Source of the DNA: an uncultured Photobacterium sp.
GTDB lineage: Bacteria > Pseudomonadota > Gammaproteobacteria > Enterobacterales > Vibrionaceae
Length of the DNA stretch: 64,000 nucleotides
Assembly: GCF_947039875.1 (NCBI RefSeq)
Contig: NZ_CAMRAN010000013.1
Coordinates: 16,192-80,191 of the forward strand
Direction: 5' to 3'
Positions 37,344 to 49,183 of this stretch are shown one piece after another (within the stretch, counting starts at the first letter, position 1; the number at the start of each line of letters is the position of its first letter). Under the pieces are notes generated by a model. It saw only the letters and a program-made list of their open reading frames with translations, searched no databases and had not been told where the DNA came from. A program made the position numbers and the translations under genes.

Positions 37344-39743
37344 TTAATCACGAAGTGATGCATCAAATTTTTCAGCCAATGCATTAACTATACTTTCTAC
37401 TGCCGCTGCAATATCGGCTTCTTCTAATGTACGTTCAGCTGATTGTAACGTTAACGCAATTGCAAGACTCTTCTGACCGTCATCAACACCTTTGCCGGTG
37501 TAAACGTCAAACAGATTAACCGCTCTTAATAACTCGCCACCGTTATCACGACATGCTGCAATAATATCATTCGCAGCTACGTCATTATTAACAACAACAG
37601 CAATATCACGACGGTTAGCAGGGAACTTAGACAGTGCTACTGCTTCTGGTAAGTCACGCTTATTAATAGCATCCCACTCAACTTCAAACGCAATAGTACG
37701 GCCATTAAGACCAAACTTACGCTCAAGCTCAGGGTGAACAGTACCAATAAAGCCAACTTCACGCTCAGTTTCAAGACCAGCATCAACAACAATCGCTGCT
37801 GTTTGACCTGGGTGAAGTGCTGGGTGTTTAGCAGCTTTAAAGCTATAACTATCTTTTGCTGTTAGCTCAAGAATGGCTTCTAAATCACCTTTAAGATCAA
37901 AGAAATCAACAGTATTAGTTTCAATGTCCCAATGCTCATCACTACGCGTACCAGCAATAACACCGGCAAGCATCATATCTTGACGCATACCGTTTTCAGC
38001 ATTTTGCTCTGGTACAAAACGTAAACCAGCTTCAAACAAACGTACACGTGACTGTTGACGCTTCTGATTGAACACTACTGTATTTAGTAGGCCAGTCCAT
38101 AGGCTTAAACGCATTGCTGACATGTCCGCAGAAATTGGGAATGGCAGAATCAATGGCTCAATTTCAGGCACGATAAGTTTTTGTTGCTCAGGCTCTACAA
38201 AGCTGTAAGTAATAGCTTCTTGGAAACCACGGCCAACAAGCAAATCACGTACACGTTTAAGCGGTAAATTCGCTTCTTTATGTAAGTTCATGCTAAGTGC
38301 AGCAACAGGCGATTGATTAGGGATATTGTTGTAGCCGAAAATACGACCCACTTCTTCCACTAAATCTTCTTCAATTGCCATGTCAAAACGCCATGCGGGT
38401 GCCGTTGCTTTCCAGCCAGCATCTGTTGTTTCAACATCACAGCCAAGACGCGTTAGGATTTCTACTACTTCTTCAGAAGCAATAGCATGACCTAATAGAC
38501 GATCTAATTTAGAACGACGTAATTCAATTGTTGCAGCTTTAGGTAAATCAGCTTCTGATTCAGCTTCAACGATTGGTGCTACTTCACCATCACAAATTTC
38601 AACAAGAAGTGCAGTTGCACGCTCCATTGCTTTCATTTGTAGTGTTGCATCAACACCACGCTCAAAGCGATGAGAAGAATCAGTGTGTAGACCGTAGCTA
38701 CGAGCACGACCACGGATTGCGTCAGGTGCAAAGAATGCACACTCAAGTAGTACGTCTTTAGTCTCAGCATTAACGCCAGAGAATTGACCACCGAAAATAC
38801 CCGCAATCGCTAGTGCTTGCTTGTTGTCAGCAATCACTAGTGTATTGTCGTTTAACTCCGCTTCGTTGCCGTCAAGAAGAGTAAGCTTTTCGCCCTGCTC
38901 TGCCATACGAACCACAATACCACCATCAATCTTAGCAAGATCGAAAGCATGCATTGGCTGACCCATTTCAAGCAATACGTAGTTAGTAATATCTACGATT
39001 GCATCAATTGAGCGAGTACCACAACGGCGTAGTTTTTCTTGCATCCATAATGGTGTTTCAGCTTGCGCATTAACATTACGAACAATACGGCCAAGGTAAC
39101 GTGGACATGCAACAGGTGCTTTAACTTCGATTGAAATCGTATCAGCCGCTGTTGGCGCAACAATATCAAACTGAGGCTCAGTCACTTCAGCGCGGTTCAA
39201 TACGCCAACTTCACGAGCAAGACCAGCAATGCTTAGACAGTCAGCACGGTTAGCCGTTAGGTCTACATCGATAATAACATCGTCAAGACCTAGGAACTCA
39301 CGGAAATCAGTACCAAGAACAGCGTCTGCTGCTAATTCCATGATGCCATCAGATTCAATATCAATACCAAGTTCTGTGAAAGAACAAAGCATACCGTGCG
39401 AAGGTTGACCACGTAGTTTTGCCTTCTTGATTTTGAAATCACCAGGCAGAACAGCACCAACAGTTGCCACCGCAACCTTGATACCTTGACGACAGTTAGA
39501 TGCGCCACAAACGATGTCTAGTAGCTCTTCAGCGCCAACATCTACTTTTGTTACGCGTAGTTTGTCTGCGTCTGGGTGTTGAGCGCACTCAACAACTTGG
39601 CCGACTTTAACGCCAGTGAATTCACCAGCAACCGCATCAATACCGTCAACTTCCAGACCCGCCATTGTGATCTGGTGAGCTAGTTCTTCGCTGTTTACTG
39701 CAGGATTAACCCACTCGCGTAGCCAAGATTCAGAGAATTTCAT
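37344..39743 (-). CDS. pheT: Phenylalanyl-tRNA synthetase beta subunit
   Basis: The 799-aa beta chain of the alpha2-beta2 PheRS, which charges tRNA-Phe. The N-terminal tRNA-binding (EMAP-like) domain is at residues 40-150 and the B3/B4 editing domain near 210-390. The B5 domain is near 405-475, and the C-terminal ferredoxin-like anticodon-binding domain is near 705-798 ([15 protein letters not shown]). It starts 20 bases after the pheS stop. Length fits the family (795 aa in E. coli). Confidence 0.96.
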   Translation of the reverse strand: MKFSESWLREWVNPAVNSEELAHQITMAGLEVDGIDAVAGEFTGVKVGQVVECAQHPDADKLRVTKVDVGAEELLDIVCGASNCRQGIKVAVATVGAVLPGDFKIKKAKLRGQPSHGMLCSFTELGIDIESDGIMELAADAVLGTDFREFLGLDDVIIDVDLTANRADCLSIAGLAREVGVLNRAEVTEPQFDIVAPTAADTISIEVKAPVACPRYLGRIVRNVNAQAETPLWMQEKLRRCGTRSIDAIVDITNYVLLEMGQPMHAFDLAKIDGGIVVRMAEQGEKLTLLDGNEAELNDNTLVIADNKQALAIAGIFGGQFSGVNAETKDVLLECAFFAPDAIRGRARSYGLHTDSSHRFERGVDATLQMKAMERATALLVEICDGEVAPIVEAESEADLPKAATIELRRSKLDRLLGHAIASEEVVEILTRLGCDVETTDAGWKATAPAWRFDMAIEEDLVEEVGRIFGYNNIPNQSPVAALSMNLHKEANLPLKRVRDLLVGRGFQEAITYSFVEPEQQKLIVPEIEPLILPFPISADMSAMRLSLWTGLLNTVVFNQKRQQSRVRLFEAGLRFVPEQNAENGMRQDMMLAGVIAGTRSDEHWDIETNTVDFFDLKGDLEAILELTAKDSYSFKAAKHPALHPGQTAAIVVDAGLETEREVGFIGTVHPELERKFGLNGRTIAFEVEWDAINKRDLPEAVALSKFPANRRDIAVVVNNDVAANDIIAACRDNGGELLRAVNLFDVYTGKGVDDGQKSLAIALTLQSAERTLEEADIAAAVESIVNALAEKFDASLRD

Positions 39744-39763
39744 AGATTTCTAGCCCCTAGTGC

Positions 39764-41030
<1,267 letters not shown>

Positions 41031-41041
41031 GAATAATTATT

Positions 41042-41314
41042 ATGAATACCCAATCTCTTTCAGCCTTAATTAAAATGAGTGGTTTTGCATCCTTACTCTG
41101 CTTTGGGCTGGTGATTCTCGGTAATTATGGCATGTTCTCAAGTATGCCAATTGAAATGAAAGATAACCTAGGTAATCAAACACACATCGATTTCATTCAT
41201 ATAATCTACTATGTAGGGTTTAATTTCATGTTTGTTGGTTTCCTTGCTTATTTGCTAGTCGGCCTTAAACATTCACAACAACAAATGAAGGCTTATTTAG
41301 CTCAACACCAATAA
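41042..41314 (+). CDS. Small two-helix membrane protein, 90 aa
   Basis: Not recognised as a named family. Two membrane segments lie at residues 12-31 (SGFASLLCFGLVILGNYG) and 56-76. It is a paralogue of the next gene: both begin MNTQxLxAL, share GNYG followed by a SAMP/SSMP motif, and end with a basic or polar tail. GGA lies nine bases before the ATG. The pair lies on the opposite strand to rplT and pheS, which flank it. Confidence 0.7.
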   Translation: MNTQSLSALIKMSGFASLLCFGLVILGNYGMFSSMPIEMKDNLGNQTHIDFIHIIYYVGFNFMFVGFLAYLLVGLKHSQQQMKAYLAQHQ

Positions 41315-41490
41315 TCACCTTCATTCAATATCCCACTTTTAAACCATAACAAATCATATTATTAAATATAAAAAATATGACCTGTTATGCAATCTAACTC
41401 ATCTACATTTCAGATATTTTTTATCAATTTTGTTTTAAAATTACTCTTTTCAGTGTAAGTTATGATCAAAATTAATGTTAGGACTCTATA

Positions 41491-41742
41491 ATGAATACTC
41501 AAGATCTTGCCGCTCTATCTAAAATTTCAACTATCGCTGCGATTCTTTGTACTATCCTATTACTGCTTGGTAATTACGGCTTAGTATCAGCAATGCCGAT
41601 TGCACCAGAAGACGGCTTTAACTTTATCAACCTTGTATTCTTTATAGGTTTCAATACGTTATTTGTTACCTTCCTAGCGTTCTTACTTAAGACATTAGCA
41701 ACAGCAAACAAAAAGCGTAATCAACGTTATGCGCGTGCATAA
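41491..41742 (+). CDS. Small two-helix membrane protein, 83 aa (paralogue)
   Basis: A paralogue of the 41042 gene, with the same MNTQ start, segment 1 (residues 12-30, IAAILCTILLLLGNYG), SAMPI turn, and segment 2 (NLVFFIGFNTLFVTFLAFLL). The two probably arose by tandem duplication. A strong terminator follows. Function unknown; a membrane-stress or envelope role is possible but unsupported. Confidence 0.7.
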   Translation: MNTQDLAALSKISTIAAILCTILLLLGNYGLVSAMPIAPEDGFNFINLVFFIGFNTLFVTFLAFLLKTLATANKKRNQRYARA

Positions 41743-41767
41743 CCGCTAACCACTCGATTCTATTTTT

Positions 41768-41807
41768 AAAAGCCAGTCATTCTGCTATATAAATGACTGG
41801 TTTTTTT
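41768..41807 (+). terminator. Terminator after the paired small membrane-protein genes
   Basis: CCAGTCATT pairs with AATGACTGG across a 10-base loop, followed by seven T. Confidence 0.85.
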
Positions 41808-41895
41808 ATGTCTTGTATTTCTGTATACGCAAAATATGAATTTCAGAATGGTAATAAAATACCAGACCCATTCGTAACAACAGGGACCATTAGCC

Positions 41896-42378
41896 ATGGA
41901 CATTGATGTAATCACTATCACTGCAGCTTTTGACGTAGAACTCTGCAAAATAATTAAGCAAGTCGGCGCTGAATTTGGGGCGGTAGGTGAAGGGTTTGGC
42001 CCATCAGATACTGAAGTGTTAAATATGAGCCACTTTTACCATGATGGTGTCAGTAGTTTATATTTAGTGGCTTTGGTTGATGGCAAGCTTGTCGGTGGCT
42101 GCGGTATTGCCCCTTTCAATAACAGTAAAACAACATGTGAACTAAAAAAACTGTTTCTGTTACCCGATGGGCGCAAACTTGGATTAGGAAAAAAGCTTTC
42201 CCTTCAATGTTTAGCATACGCACAAACAAAAGGCTTCACAGAATGTTATCTCGATACACTATCGAGCATGCAATCTGCAATCGGTCTATATGAAACATTG
42301 GGCTTTACTCACCTTGATATGCCATTAACAGGCACTCAACATGGCGGTTGTGACGTCTGGATGCTAAAACAGCTCTAG
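41896..42378 (+). CDS. GNAT family N-acetyltransferase
   Basis: A 160-aa acetyltransferase of the GNAT fold. The acetyl-CoA binding segment is LFLLPDGRKLGLGKKLSLQC near residue 92 (R/Q-x-x-G-x-G/A pattern), and the C-terminal part has IGLYETLGFTHLD, typical of the family. The acceptor substrate cannot be told. Its ATG at 41896 is preceded by AGGGA. Confidence 0.85.
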   Translation: MDIDVITITAAFDVELCKIIKQVGAEFGAVGEGFGPSDTEVLNMSHFYHDGVSSLYLVALVDGKLVGGCGIAPFNNSKTTCELKKLFLLPDGRKLGLGKKLSLQCLAYAQTKGFTECYLDTLSSMQSAIGLYETLGFTHLDMPLTGTQHGGCDVWMLKQL

Positions 42379-42440
42379 AAAAAAGAAATATTTGTTTAGC
42401 GAATAGAGAAGAAGAAGAAAAAATAACAACCTATACGAAA

Positions 42441-42465
42441 AAAGGAGAGCCAAGGCTCTCCTTTT
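42441..42465. terminator. Bidirectional terminator between GNAT gene and rplT
   Basis: AAAGGAGAG pairs with CTCTCCTTT around a CCAAGG loop region, with A and T runs on both sides. It ends the thrS-infC-rpmI-rplT transcript and the convergent GNAT gene. Confidence 0.82.
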
Positions 42466-42487
42466 AACATAAAACTAGACTGATAAA

Positions 42488-42841
42488 TTACAGTGCAGCT
42501 TTTGCCTTTTCCACAAGAACAGTGAAAGTAGCTTTGTCAAATACAGCAATATCAGAAAGGATCTTACGATCGATTTCGATAGACGCTTTCTTAAGACCGT
42601 TGATTAAACGGCTGTAAGACATACCATTTTGACGTGCCGCAGCGTTGATACGAGCAATCCAAAGTTGACGGAAAGTACGTTTCTTCTGACGACGGTCACG
42701 GTAAGCATATTGACCAGCTTTAGTAACAGCTTGGAAAGCTACGCGGTAAACACGTGAACGTGCTCCGTAATAACCTTTAGCTTGTTTAAGAACTTTCTTG
42801 TGACGTGCACGCGCTTGTACACCACGTTTTACGCGAGGCAT
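42488..42841 (-). CDS. rplT: 50S ribosomal protein L20
   Basis: The 117-aa L20, needed for early 50S assembly; the sequence is near-canonical ([20 protein letters not shown] at the start). In E. coli L20 represses translation of rpmI and rplT by binding its own mRNA. It is the last gene of the thrS-infC-rpmI-rplT transcript here. Confidence 0.97.
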   Translation of the reverse strand: MPRVKRGVQARARHKKVLKQAKGYYGARSRVYRVAFQAVTKAGQYAYRDRRQKKRTFRQLWIARINAAARQNGMSYSRLINGLKKASIEIDRKILSDIAVFDKATFTVLVEKAKAAL

Positions 42842-42886
42842 AGGAGACTCCTAACTAAAATTAAAAAAATATAAAACTAAAAACGA

Positions 42887-43081
42887 TTAAGCGAACGGAA
42901 GCATACGAGCAACTGCAGCCACTTCACACTTAGGAAGGATTGCATTTGGACGAAGCTGACGTTTGTTCTTAGTAGTACGTTTAGTCAGGATGTGACGCTT
43001 AGTAGCGTGCTTAAACTTAAAGCCACCAGCTGTTTTTTTGAAGCGCTTAGCTGCGCCACGATTTGTTTTCATCTTTGGCAT
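42887..43081 (-). CDS. rpmI: 50S ribosomal protein L35
   Basis: The 64-aa L35, starting [17 protein letters not shown] at the ATG at 43081, with GGAG about ten bases upstream. The open frame to 43099 adds six residues not seen in the family. It is co-transcribed with infC and rplT. Confidence 0.97.
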   Translation of the reverse strand: MPKMKTNRGAAKRFKKTAGGFKFKHATKRHILTKRTTKNKRQLRPNAILPKCEVAAVARMLPFA

Positions 43082-43182
43082 GAGATGATAACTCCGCATT
43101 GTTGATAGTTAATAATCATAGTAATAGGGCGAACAAAAAGCGCTACTAAAAGCAGCGCTTTTTAGCTACTTGAATGCCGTTA

Positions 43183-43734
43183 TTACTTCTTCTTTGGGGC
43201 AAGCATCATGGTCATTTGACGACCTTCTACACGATTAGGAAAACTTTCACAGACCGCAATCTCTTCAAGCTCTGCCTTAATACGATTAAGAAGTTCAATA
43301 CCAATGCCTTGGTGGGCCATTTCACGACCACGGAAACGTAGTGTGACTTTACCCTTGTTGCCCTCTTCTAAAAAGCGACTCAGGTTGCGTAGTTTTACCT
43401 GATAATCGCCTTCGTCTGTACCAGGTCGGAATTTAACTTCTTTGATCTGGATTTGTTTTTGATTCTTCTTTTGCTCTTTAGCAGCCTTGCTCTTCTCGAA
43501 CAGGTACTTGCCATAGTCCATCACACGACAGACTGGTGGCTCGGCATTAGGGCTAATTTCAACTAGATCCACACCAGCGTCAAGAGCAACATTCATTGCT
43601 TCTTCAATAGAAACAACACCAACTGATTCGCCATCAAGGCCAGTTAGGCGAACTTCACGTACGCCACGAATTTCTTCATTTAGACGATGCGCGTTTTGCT
43701 TAACTGGTGCCTGGGTTCTTTTTCCGCCTTTAAT
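43183..43734 (-). CDS. infC: Translation initiation factor IF-3 (ATT start)
   Basis: IF-3, 183 aa, which binds the 30S subunit and proofreads initiation codons. The start is the rare ATT at 43734, preceded by AAGG, in the context GGTATTAAAGGCGG, and it restores the N-terminal residues [20 protein letters not shown]. The first ATG in frame (43596) would cut off 46 residues of the N-domain. The ATT start is known in E. coli as the basis of IF-3 autoregulation. It begins 3 bases after the thrS stop. Confidence 0.96.
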   Translation of the reverse strand: MKGGKRTQAPVKQNAHRLNEEIRGVREVRLTGLDGESVGVVSIEEAMNVALDAGVDLVEISPNAEPPVCRVMDYGKYLFEKSKAAKEQKKNQKQIQIKEVKFRPGTDEGDYQVKLRNLSRFLEEGNKGKVTLRFRGREMAHQGIGIELLNRIKAELEEIAVCESFPNRVEGRQMTMMLAPKKK

Positions 43735-43737
43735 ACC

Positions 43738-45669
43738 TTATTCCTCCACAATATTGAGCTTACGACTGCTAATTTCTTCCTGCATAAATGCAACAAGTTC
43801 ATCAATCTTAAATTTACCCAAATCTTTACCCTTGCGAGTACGAACTGCTACTACGCCTGCTTCGACTTCTTTGTCACCACAAACGAGCATGAAAGGCACT
43901 CGCTTCAAAGTATGTTCGCGGATTTTAAAGCCAATCTTCTCATTTCTCAAGTCCGCATTGACTCTAATTCCACTTTTTTTCAATTTTTCTACAATTTCTT
44001 GCACATATTCTGCTTGAGAGTCAGTAATATTCATCACTACAGCTTGTTGAGGTGCCAACCATGTTGGGAAGAAACCTGCATAATCTTCGATAAGAATACC
44101 GATGAAGCGCTCTAGTGAACCAAGAATTGCACGGTGAATCATAACCGGTGTATGGCGTTCGTTGTCTTCACCTACATATGTAGCGCCTAGACGCTCAGGT
44201 AATGCGAAGTCAAGCTGAACAGTACCACACTGCCATGCGCGATCAAGACAGTCGTGAAGTGTAAACTCGATCTTAGGACCATAGAATGCACCCTCACCTT
44301 CTTGAATCTCAAATGGGATATTCATTGATTCAAGCGCGGTAATTAAATCGGCTTCAGCTTTATCCCACATTGCGTCAGAACCTACACGTTTTTCAGGACG
44401 TGTTGATAATTTAACAACAATATTGTCAAAACCGAATGTCTTGTAAGTATCATACACCATTTCGATGCAAGATGTAACTTCTTGTTGTACTTGTGCTTCT
44501 GTACAGAAAATATGCGCATCATCTTGGGTAAAACCACGAACACGCATAATACCGTGAAGTGAACCAGAAGGCTCATTACGGTGACAAGATCCAAACTCTG
44601 CCATACGTAATGGTAAATCACGGTATGACTTAAGGCCTTGGTTAAAGATCTGCACGTGACCAGGACAGTTCATAGGCTTAATTGCGTATTCACGGTTCTC
44701 AGAACTTGTTGTGAACATTGCCTCTGCGTACTTATCCCAGTGACCAGAACGTTCCCAAAGCACACGGTCCATCATTAATGGGCCTTTTACTTCTTGGTAA
44801 TCATATTCATTCAGTTTTTCACGAACAAATACTTCTAACTCACGGAAGATAGTCCAACCGTTGTGGTGCCAGAATACCATACCTGGTGCTTCTTGCTGCA
44901 TGTGGAACAGATCAAGTTGCTTACCAATCTTACGGTGATCACGCTTAGCAGCTTCTTCCAAACGCGTTAGGTGCGCTTTCAGTGCTTTCTTATCGTGGAA
45001 TGCAGTACCGTAGATACGTTGCAGCATCTTGTTATCACTATTACCACGCCAGTATGCACCAGCAACGCTTAATAGCTTGAAGTTTTGACAAAAGCCCATG
45101 TGTGGAACGTGAGGACCACGACACATGTCAATATATTCTTCATGATGGTATAGGCCAGGACGATCGTCGCGAGCCACGTTTTCATCTAGAATTTCAATTT
45201 TGTACGTTTCGCCACGTGCGTCAAACGCATCACGCGCTTCTTGCCAGCTTACGTTTTTCTTCACTACTTGATATTTAGTTTTTGCTAATTCAAGCATGCG
45301 CTTTTCAATAACATCAAGATCTTCTTGCGTTAAAGATTGCTCTAAATCGATATCGTAGTAAAAACCGTTGTCAATCGTCGGACCAATCGCCATTTTTGCT
45401 TCAGGATACAATTGCTTAATTGCATGACCTAACAAGTGTGCGCATGAGTGGCGAACGATTTCAAGACCATCAACATCATCTTTTACAGTAATGATTTCTA
45501 GGCTTGCATCATTTTCAATAAGATCACAAGCATCAACACGAACACCATCAACACGCCCTGCAATGGTTGCTTTTGCAAGACCAGGACCGATTGAAAGTGC
45601 GACGTCCATAGTTGATACAGCATCGTCGAATTGACGTTGACTACCGTCAGGAAGAGTAATAACTGGCAT
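43738..45669 (-). CDS. thrS: Threonyl-tRNA synthetase
   Basis: The 643-aa ThrRS. It has the N-terminal TGS domain (residues 1-62), an editing domain with [10 protein letters not shown] near 73 and a class II catalytic core. It also has the C-terminal anticodon-binding domain (residues 540-640). Zinc-binding Cys lies in [10 protein letters not shown] near 335. The ATG at 45669 has AAGGA eight bases upstream. It heads the thrS-infC-rpmI-rplT transcript; in E. coli ThrRS represses its own translation through a tRNA-like leader, which I could not identify here. Confidence 0.97.
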   Translation of the reverse strand: MPVITLPDGSQRQFDDAVSTMDVALSIGPGLAKATIAGRVDGVRVDACDLIENDASLEIITVKDDVDGLEIVRHSCAHLLGHAIKQLYPEAKMAIGPTIDNGFYYDIDLEQSLTQEDLDVIEKRMLELAKTKYQVVKKNVSWQEARDAFDARGETYKIEILDENVARDDRPGLYHHEEYIDMCRGPHVPHMGFCQNFKLLSVAGAYWRGNSDNKMLQRIYGTAFHDKKALKAHLTRLEEAAKRDHRKIGKQLDLFHMQQEAPGMVFWHHNGWTIFRELEVFVREKLNEYDYQEVKGPLMMDRVLWERSGHWDKYAEAMFTTSSENREYAIKPMNCPGHVQIFNQGLKSYRDLPLRMAEFGSCHRNEPSGSLHGIMRVRGFTQDDAHIFCTEAQVQQEVTSCIEMVYDTYKTFGFDNIVVKLSTRPEKRVGSDAMWDKAEADLITALESMNIPFEIQEGEGAFYGPKIEFTLHDCLDRAWQCGTVQLDFALPERLGATYVGEDNERHTPVMIHRAILGSLERFIGILIEDYAGFFPTWLAPQQAVVMNITDSQAEYVQEIVEKLKKSGIRVNADLRNEKIGFKIREHTLKRVPFMLVCGDKEVEAGVVAVRTRKGKDLGKFKIDELVAFMQEEISSRKLNIVEE

Positions 45670-45869
45670 TTAAATATCCTTAAACAGTGGTGCCACACAC
45701 CAAGTAGCACATGTTGAGTTAATAAAGCTTTTAGATAAGCTTTCTATTAATAAAAAATGTTTTTACGTTGATGCAGCAATACTGAGCTACATGCTAAGGT
45801 AAAAACAGGGGAACACTATACAAACGGTAACAAGATATTGCAAAGGATCACCCTACTTTTTTATGTTTT

Positions 45870-46196
45870 CTATTTTACTAGAGCGTAATTCACTACATAT
45901 AACTTTTCGATACCAGGGTAAATATCGTTAATCACCGCTTTTAACTCAGGTAATGTCATATTTTCTTGTTGTGCATGGAAATCATTTAGGTCATTAAATG
46001 CAATTGGCTCAACGGTTAAAATGTTTAAACGGCAGAACCAACGCCCCTCTTCATACGTCGAGACATCAACCGTTGTATCGGGAACATAATAACTTTCCGC
46101 TTCATCACGAATAGTAATGGTTTTCTTTCCTGACAAAATATCACTTTCAAAACGTGAGAAAAATGTCATTTCCGTCGGGATTGTAGTCTTGCTCAT
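45870..46196 (-). CDS. yqfB: YqfB-type ASCH domain protein (N4-acetylcytidine amidohydrolase)
   Basis: A 108-aa ASCH-domain protein matching YqfB, reported to hydrolyse N4-acetylcytidine. The N-terminal half holds the ASCH-typical FESDILSGKKTITIRDEAES, with Lys, Thr and Glu residues assigned to catalysis in the family. The ATG is at 46196. It is a single gene upstream of thrS on the same strand. Confidence 0.88.
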   Translation of the reverse strand: MSKTTIPTEMTFFSRFESDILSGKKTITIRDEAESYYVPDTTVDVSTYEEGRWFCRLNILTVEPIAFNDLNDFHAQQENMTLPELKAVINDIYPGIEKLYVVNYALVK

Positions 46197-46442
46197 TATG
46201 GTGTCCTTATATTACCGAATATATTTTCGGCATAGAGTAACCACAAATGTTGAAAAGTAAATGAACAATAACACTGCATTTTTAATATAAAAATAATATA
46301 TCCAATAACTTCAGTGACTTAAATATTGTTAGTTTGTTGATTCGCTAAAATAGCGCCAACTTCACAGATATCTCTAAGTAAAATGAACTAAGATGTTGAT
46401 AGACAAGTTTTATCTAGTCCAATTTAATGCGTGGAGGATGCT

Positions 46443-47312
46443 ATGTGGCAGGCTATTTCTCACCAGTTGTCGGAAGTACTTGGTCGACAGTTCAAAATTA
46501 ATGAACGTGAAGTGATTCAAGGTGGCGATGTTAACCAATGCTATTGTGTTAGTGATGGCGAGCAACGTTTTTTTATTAAACTTAATGATAAAGAGCAACT
46601 CACTGTTTTTAAAACAGAAGCTGAAAGTTTACGCATTCTCAACGAAGCAAATTGTATGCAAGTTCCACACTATTTTCATCTTGGTACTTGCCGAGACAAA
46701 TCCTTTCTTGTTCTAAATTATCTTCCCACTAAAGCCATTGATGACGACGCGGGTTATAAACTCGGCCAACAACTGGCTCAATTGCACTTATGGGGTGAGC
46801 AAATTGAATTTGGATTTGATTTTGATAATTACATCGGTCTGACACCTCAACCAAATAAGTGGCGCCGTCGCTGGGATAAATTTTTTGCAGAACAACGTAT
46901 TGAATGGCAATTACAACTTTGTGCCGAAAAAGGACTTCATTTTGGTGATATTGATACAATAACAGCCAATATCGCGCAACGTTTAAGTAATCATCAACCT
47001 AAACCTTCATTGCTCCATGGTGACTTATGGCATGGCAATACCGCATTAACCGTCTCAGGACCAATCATCTTTGATCCGGCCTCTTACTGGGGCGATCGTG
47101 AATGTGATATTGCAATGACAGAATTATTTGGCGGTTTTCCTGCCAGTTTCTATGAGGGCTATCAATCTATTTATCCATTAGACGAAGGGTATCAAGACCG
47201 TAAAGATCTTTATAATCTTTATCATATTCTTAACCACTGTAATCTGTTCGGTGGAGAATATATGGGTCAAGCACAACATATCATTGCCAACCTCATGTTA
47301 TGGGACGAATAA
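46443..47312 (+). CDS. Fructosamine kinase family protein (YniA-like)
   Basis: A 289-aa member of the fructosamine/ketosamine-3-kinase family (APH-like fold), which phosphorylates sugars linked to amines so that glycation can be reversed. The catalytic loop is LLHGDLWHGN near residue 196 and the metal-binding FDPASYWGDRECD near 212. I chose ATG 46443 with GGAGG five bases upstream; the GTG at 46431 overlaps the SD. Confidence 0.88.
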   Translation: MWQAISHQLSEVLGRQFKINEREVIQGGDVNQCYCVSDGEQRFFIKLNDKEQLTVFKTEAESLRILNEANCMQVPHYFHLGTCRDKSFLVLNYLPTKAIDDDAGYKLGQQLAQLHLWGEQIEFGFDFDNYIGLTPQPNKWRRRWDKFFAEQRIEWQLQLCAEKGLHFGDIDTITANIAQRLSNHQPKPSLLHGDLWHGNTALTVSGPIIFDPASYWGDRECDIAMTELFGGFPASFYEGYQSIYPLDEGYQDRKDLYNLYHILNHCNLFGGEYMGQAQHIIANLMLWDE

Positions 47313-47475
47313 CAGTAATGATCTTATTTGCATCACACCAATACTGTCGCCACTCAGTGCTGGTGTGAGCTAACATAATTATTCATGAAATGACTAATTC
47401 ATCACGAGGCTCTACAATAATAAACAACACAATGAATTCAACGATACATCTGATTGCTGATATTAAGGATCTGTT

Positions 47476-47679
47476 ATGCACAAATACTCAACGCAAAACG
47501 TTAATTGTCCCCATTGCGGTCACACAATCAGTATTCCTCTTGATGCCAGTGCTGGCAGCCAAAATTTTTATGATGATTGCTCTATCTGCTGTAATCCAAT
47601 TCACTTAACAATGGAAGTTGATGAGCAGCATAAGACAATTAATCTGTTTGTTGATGCTGATGACGAACAAATATTTTAA
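47476..47679 (+). CDS. CPXCG motif-containing cysteine-rich protein
   Basis: A 67-aa predicted zinc-binding protein with two CxxC pairs: NCPHCGH near residue 10 and DCSICCNP near 34. This is the CPXCG family of unknown function. AAGGA lies about seven bases before the ATG. It converges with the riboflavin synthase gene, leaving only five bases between the two stops. Confidence 0.85.
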   Translation: MHKYSTQNVNCPHCGHTISIPLDASAGSQNFYDDCSICCNPIHLTMEVDEQHKTINLFVDADDEQIF

Positions 47680-47684
47680 AACAC

Positions 47685-48290
47685 TTATTTTGTTGCCATT
47701 ACACGTTCAACCGTGTCTACAATTGCTTGTGTCTGTGGATCAATTTCAATATTAATCACATTATTTACGGTGCGATTTTTAAGATTCGTTCGTTGTAATG
47801 TTTCAGGGATCAGATTGACATTAAAGCAATCATTTTCAACCTCACCTATCGTTAGACTGATACCATCAATACCAATATACCCTTTAGTAAAGATATATTT
47901 CATTAATTGTGTTGGAGCAGAAAACCACATTTGATGATTATTTTCAGAGATATTCACACGACTAACTGTAGCTGTCGCCGAGATATGACCCGACATTGTA
48001 TGACCACCAATTTCATCCCCAAACTTTGCAGCACGCTCAATATTGACATAATCCCCTTCTGTAAGCAGACCTAAATTAGTCACTTTTAAGGTTTCTTGCA
48101 TTAAATCAAACGAAACCAATTGTTGATCAATATGAGTGACGGTCAAACAACAACCATTATGCGCGACAGAAGCCCCTAAGGTTAATCCCTGCATTAAATT
48201 TTCTGGTAACCGAATAATATGGGTTTGGAAATTCATTTTTTTATGAATTTTCACTACCTGCGCAATGCCTTGTATAATTCCAGTAAACAT
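47685..48290 (-). CDS. ribE: Riboflavin synthase alpha chain
   Basis: A 201-aa riboflavin synthase (called RibC in E. coli), which dismutates two 6,7-dimethyl-8-ribityllumazines to riboflavin. It shows the expected internal duplication: MFTGIIQG and HNGCCLTVT in the first half, and MSGHISATA and [11 protein letters not shown] in the second. It keeps the active features of the enzyme, unlike the non-catalytic lumazine proteins of luminous Photobacterium. Start ATG 48290 with AAGGA upstream. Confidence 0.92.
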   Translation of the reverse strand: MFTGIIQGIAQVVKIHKKMNFQTHIIRLPENLMQGLTLGASVAHNGCCLTVTHIDQQLVSFDLMQETLKVTNLGLLTEGDYVNIERAAKFGDEIGGHTMSGHISATATVSRVNISENNHQMWFSAPTQLMKYIFTKGYIGIDGISLTIGEVENDCFNVNLIPETLQRTNLKNRTVNNVINIEIDPQTQAIVDTVERVMATK

Positions 48291-48517
48291 ATCCATCCTT
48301 ATTTCTAATTAACTTTAATTGACCTATTATTAAGGTCTTGGGTCACTCAGAGATATTCAATTTAGAACATTCATGCGTTTAATTACGCAACAATTTCGTC
48401 GCTATTTTTGTCATTTGCTATTTTTTTACATTAAAGTGACACTTGGCAATACTATAAGCGTATTACTTGCATGACAATAATACCGAACCAACAAATAATA
48501 CGTATTAAAGGTACGCT

Positions 48518-49183
48518 ATGACCGCTAACACCTCAGCCACTGTTTCACCGTCTTTACAGCACCAACAACCGATTTTACGAATACTACTTATTGGGTTGTT
48601 AATGGTCTTATCTGGGTATTATATTTGGGTACTTTATAAAGCTATAACACCCAATGTGAGCATCGCTTATAAGGCTTATTATATAAAAAATCAGACATTA
48701 TATTGGCAACCAAAACAGCCAAACCTAGCCTTAACATTACCGACTACATTAGAAATAACAAATAATATTCCTAATTTATCTCGTGCGGGTTGGAACATTG
48801 AGACTAATAATAATATGCGTGAGCTTACTCAACAAGGTGGCTTATATTTTACGTTACCCACAGCGCCAACGGCCAATGTGAAAATTACATTTACCTTAGC
48901 AAAAGCACTGTTACAGTTAAAGCCGATAACATTCACTTTTAACCATCACCAAGGCACATTGTTACCGCAAGATCAAGGTAAAGCCTTGATTGCACAATTA
49001 CCAAAGCAGCAATTTTTACCTTCGGCACAACAATTACAATCATTGATATTAAATGCACCAACCCCACTACAAGTAACATCAATTAGCATAGTACCTATAG
49101 ATACCAATACATCTGACACTAATATATCAACTCTGCCACATAACACTGGCCATATTAATCAACACATTGGGAACCAAAAATGA
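48518..49183 (+). CDS. Hypothetical membrane-anchored protein of the gtr-like operon
   Basis: A 221-aa protein of unknown family. One N-terminal membrane segment (residues 20-42) is followed by an extracytoplasmic domain with low-complexity Thr/Asn/Pro-rich stretches. It is the first gene of a four-gene operon and overlaps the glycosyltransferase start by 4 bases (ATGA). By position it may support the sugar transfer carried out by the later genes. Confidence 0.7.
   Translation: MTANTSATVSPSLQHQQPILRILLIGLLMVLSGYYIWVLYKAITPNVSIAYKAYYIKNQTLYWQPKQPNLALTLPTTLEITNNIPNLSRAGWNIETNNNMRELTQQGGLYFTLPTAPTANVKITFTLAKALLQLKPITFTFNHHQGTLLPQDQGKALIAQLPKQQFLPSAQQLQSLILNAPTPLQVTSISIVPIDTNTSDTNISTLPHNTGHINQHIGNQK

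Noticed and set aside
43687..44115. 142-codon plus-strand frame antisense to thrS
   Set aside because: It is the complement of the well-supported thrS gene and has no SD or family match.
47685..48290. Lumazine protein of luminous bacteria
   Set aside because: The sequence follows riboflavin synthase closely, including the catalytic N-terminal MFTGIIQG and the HNGCCLTVT motif, so it is the enzyme.
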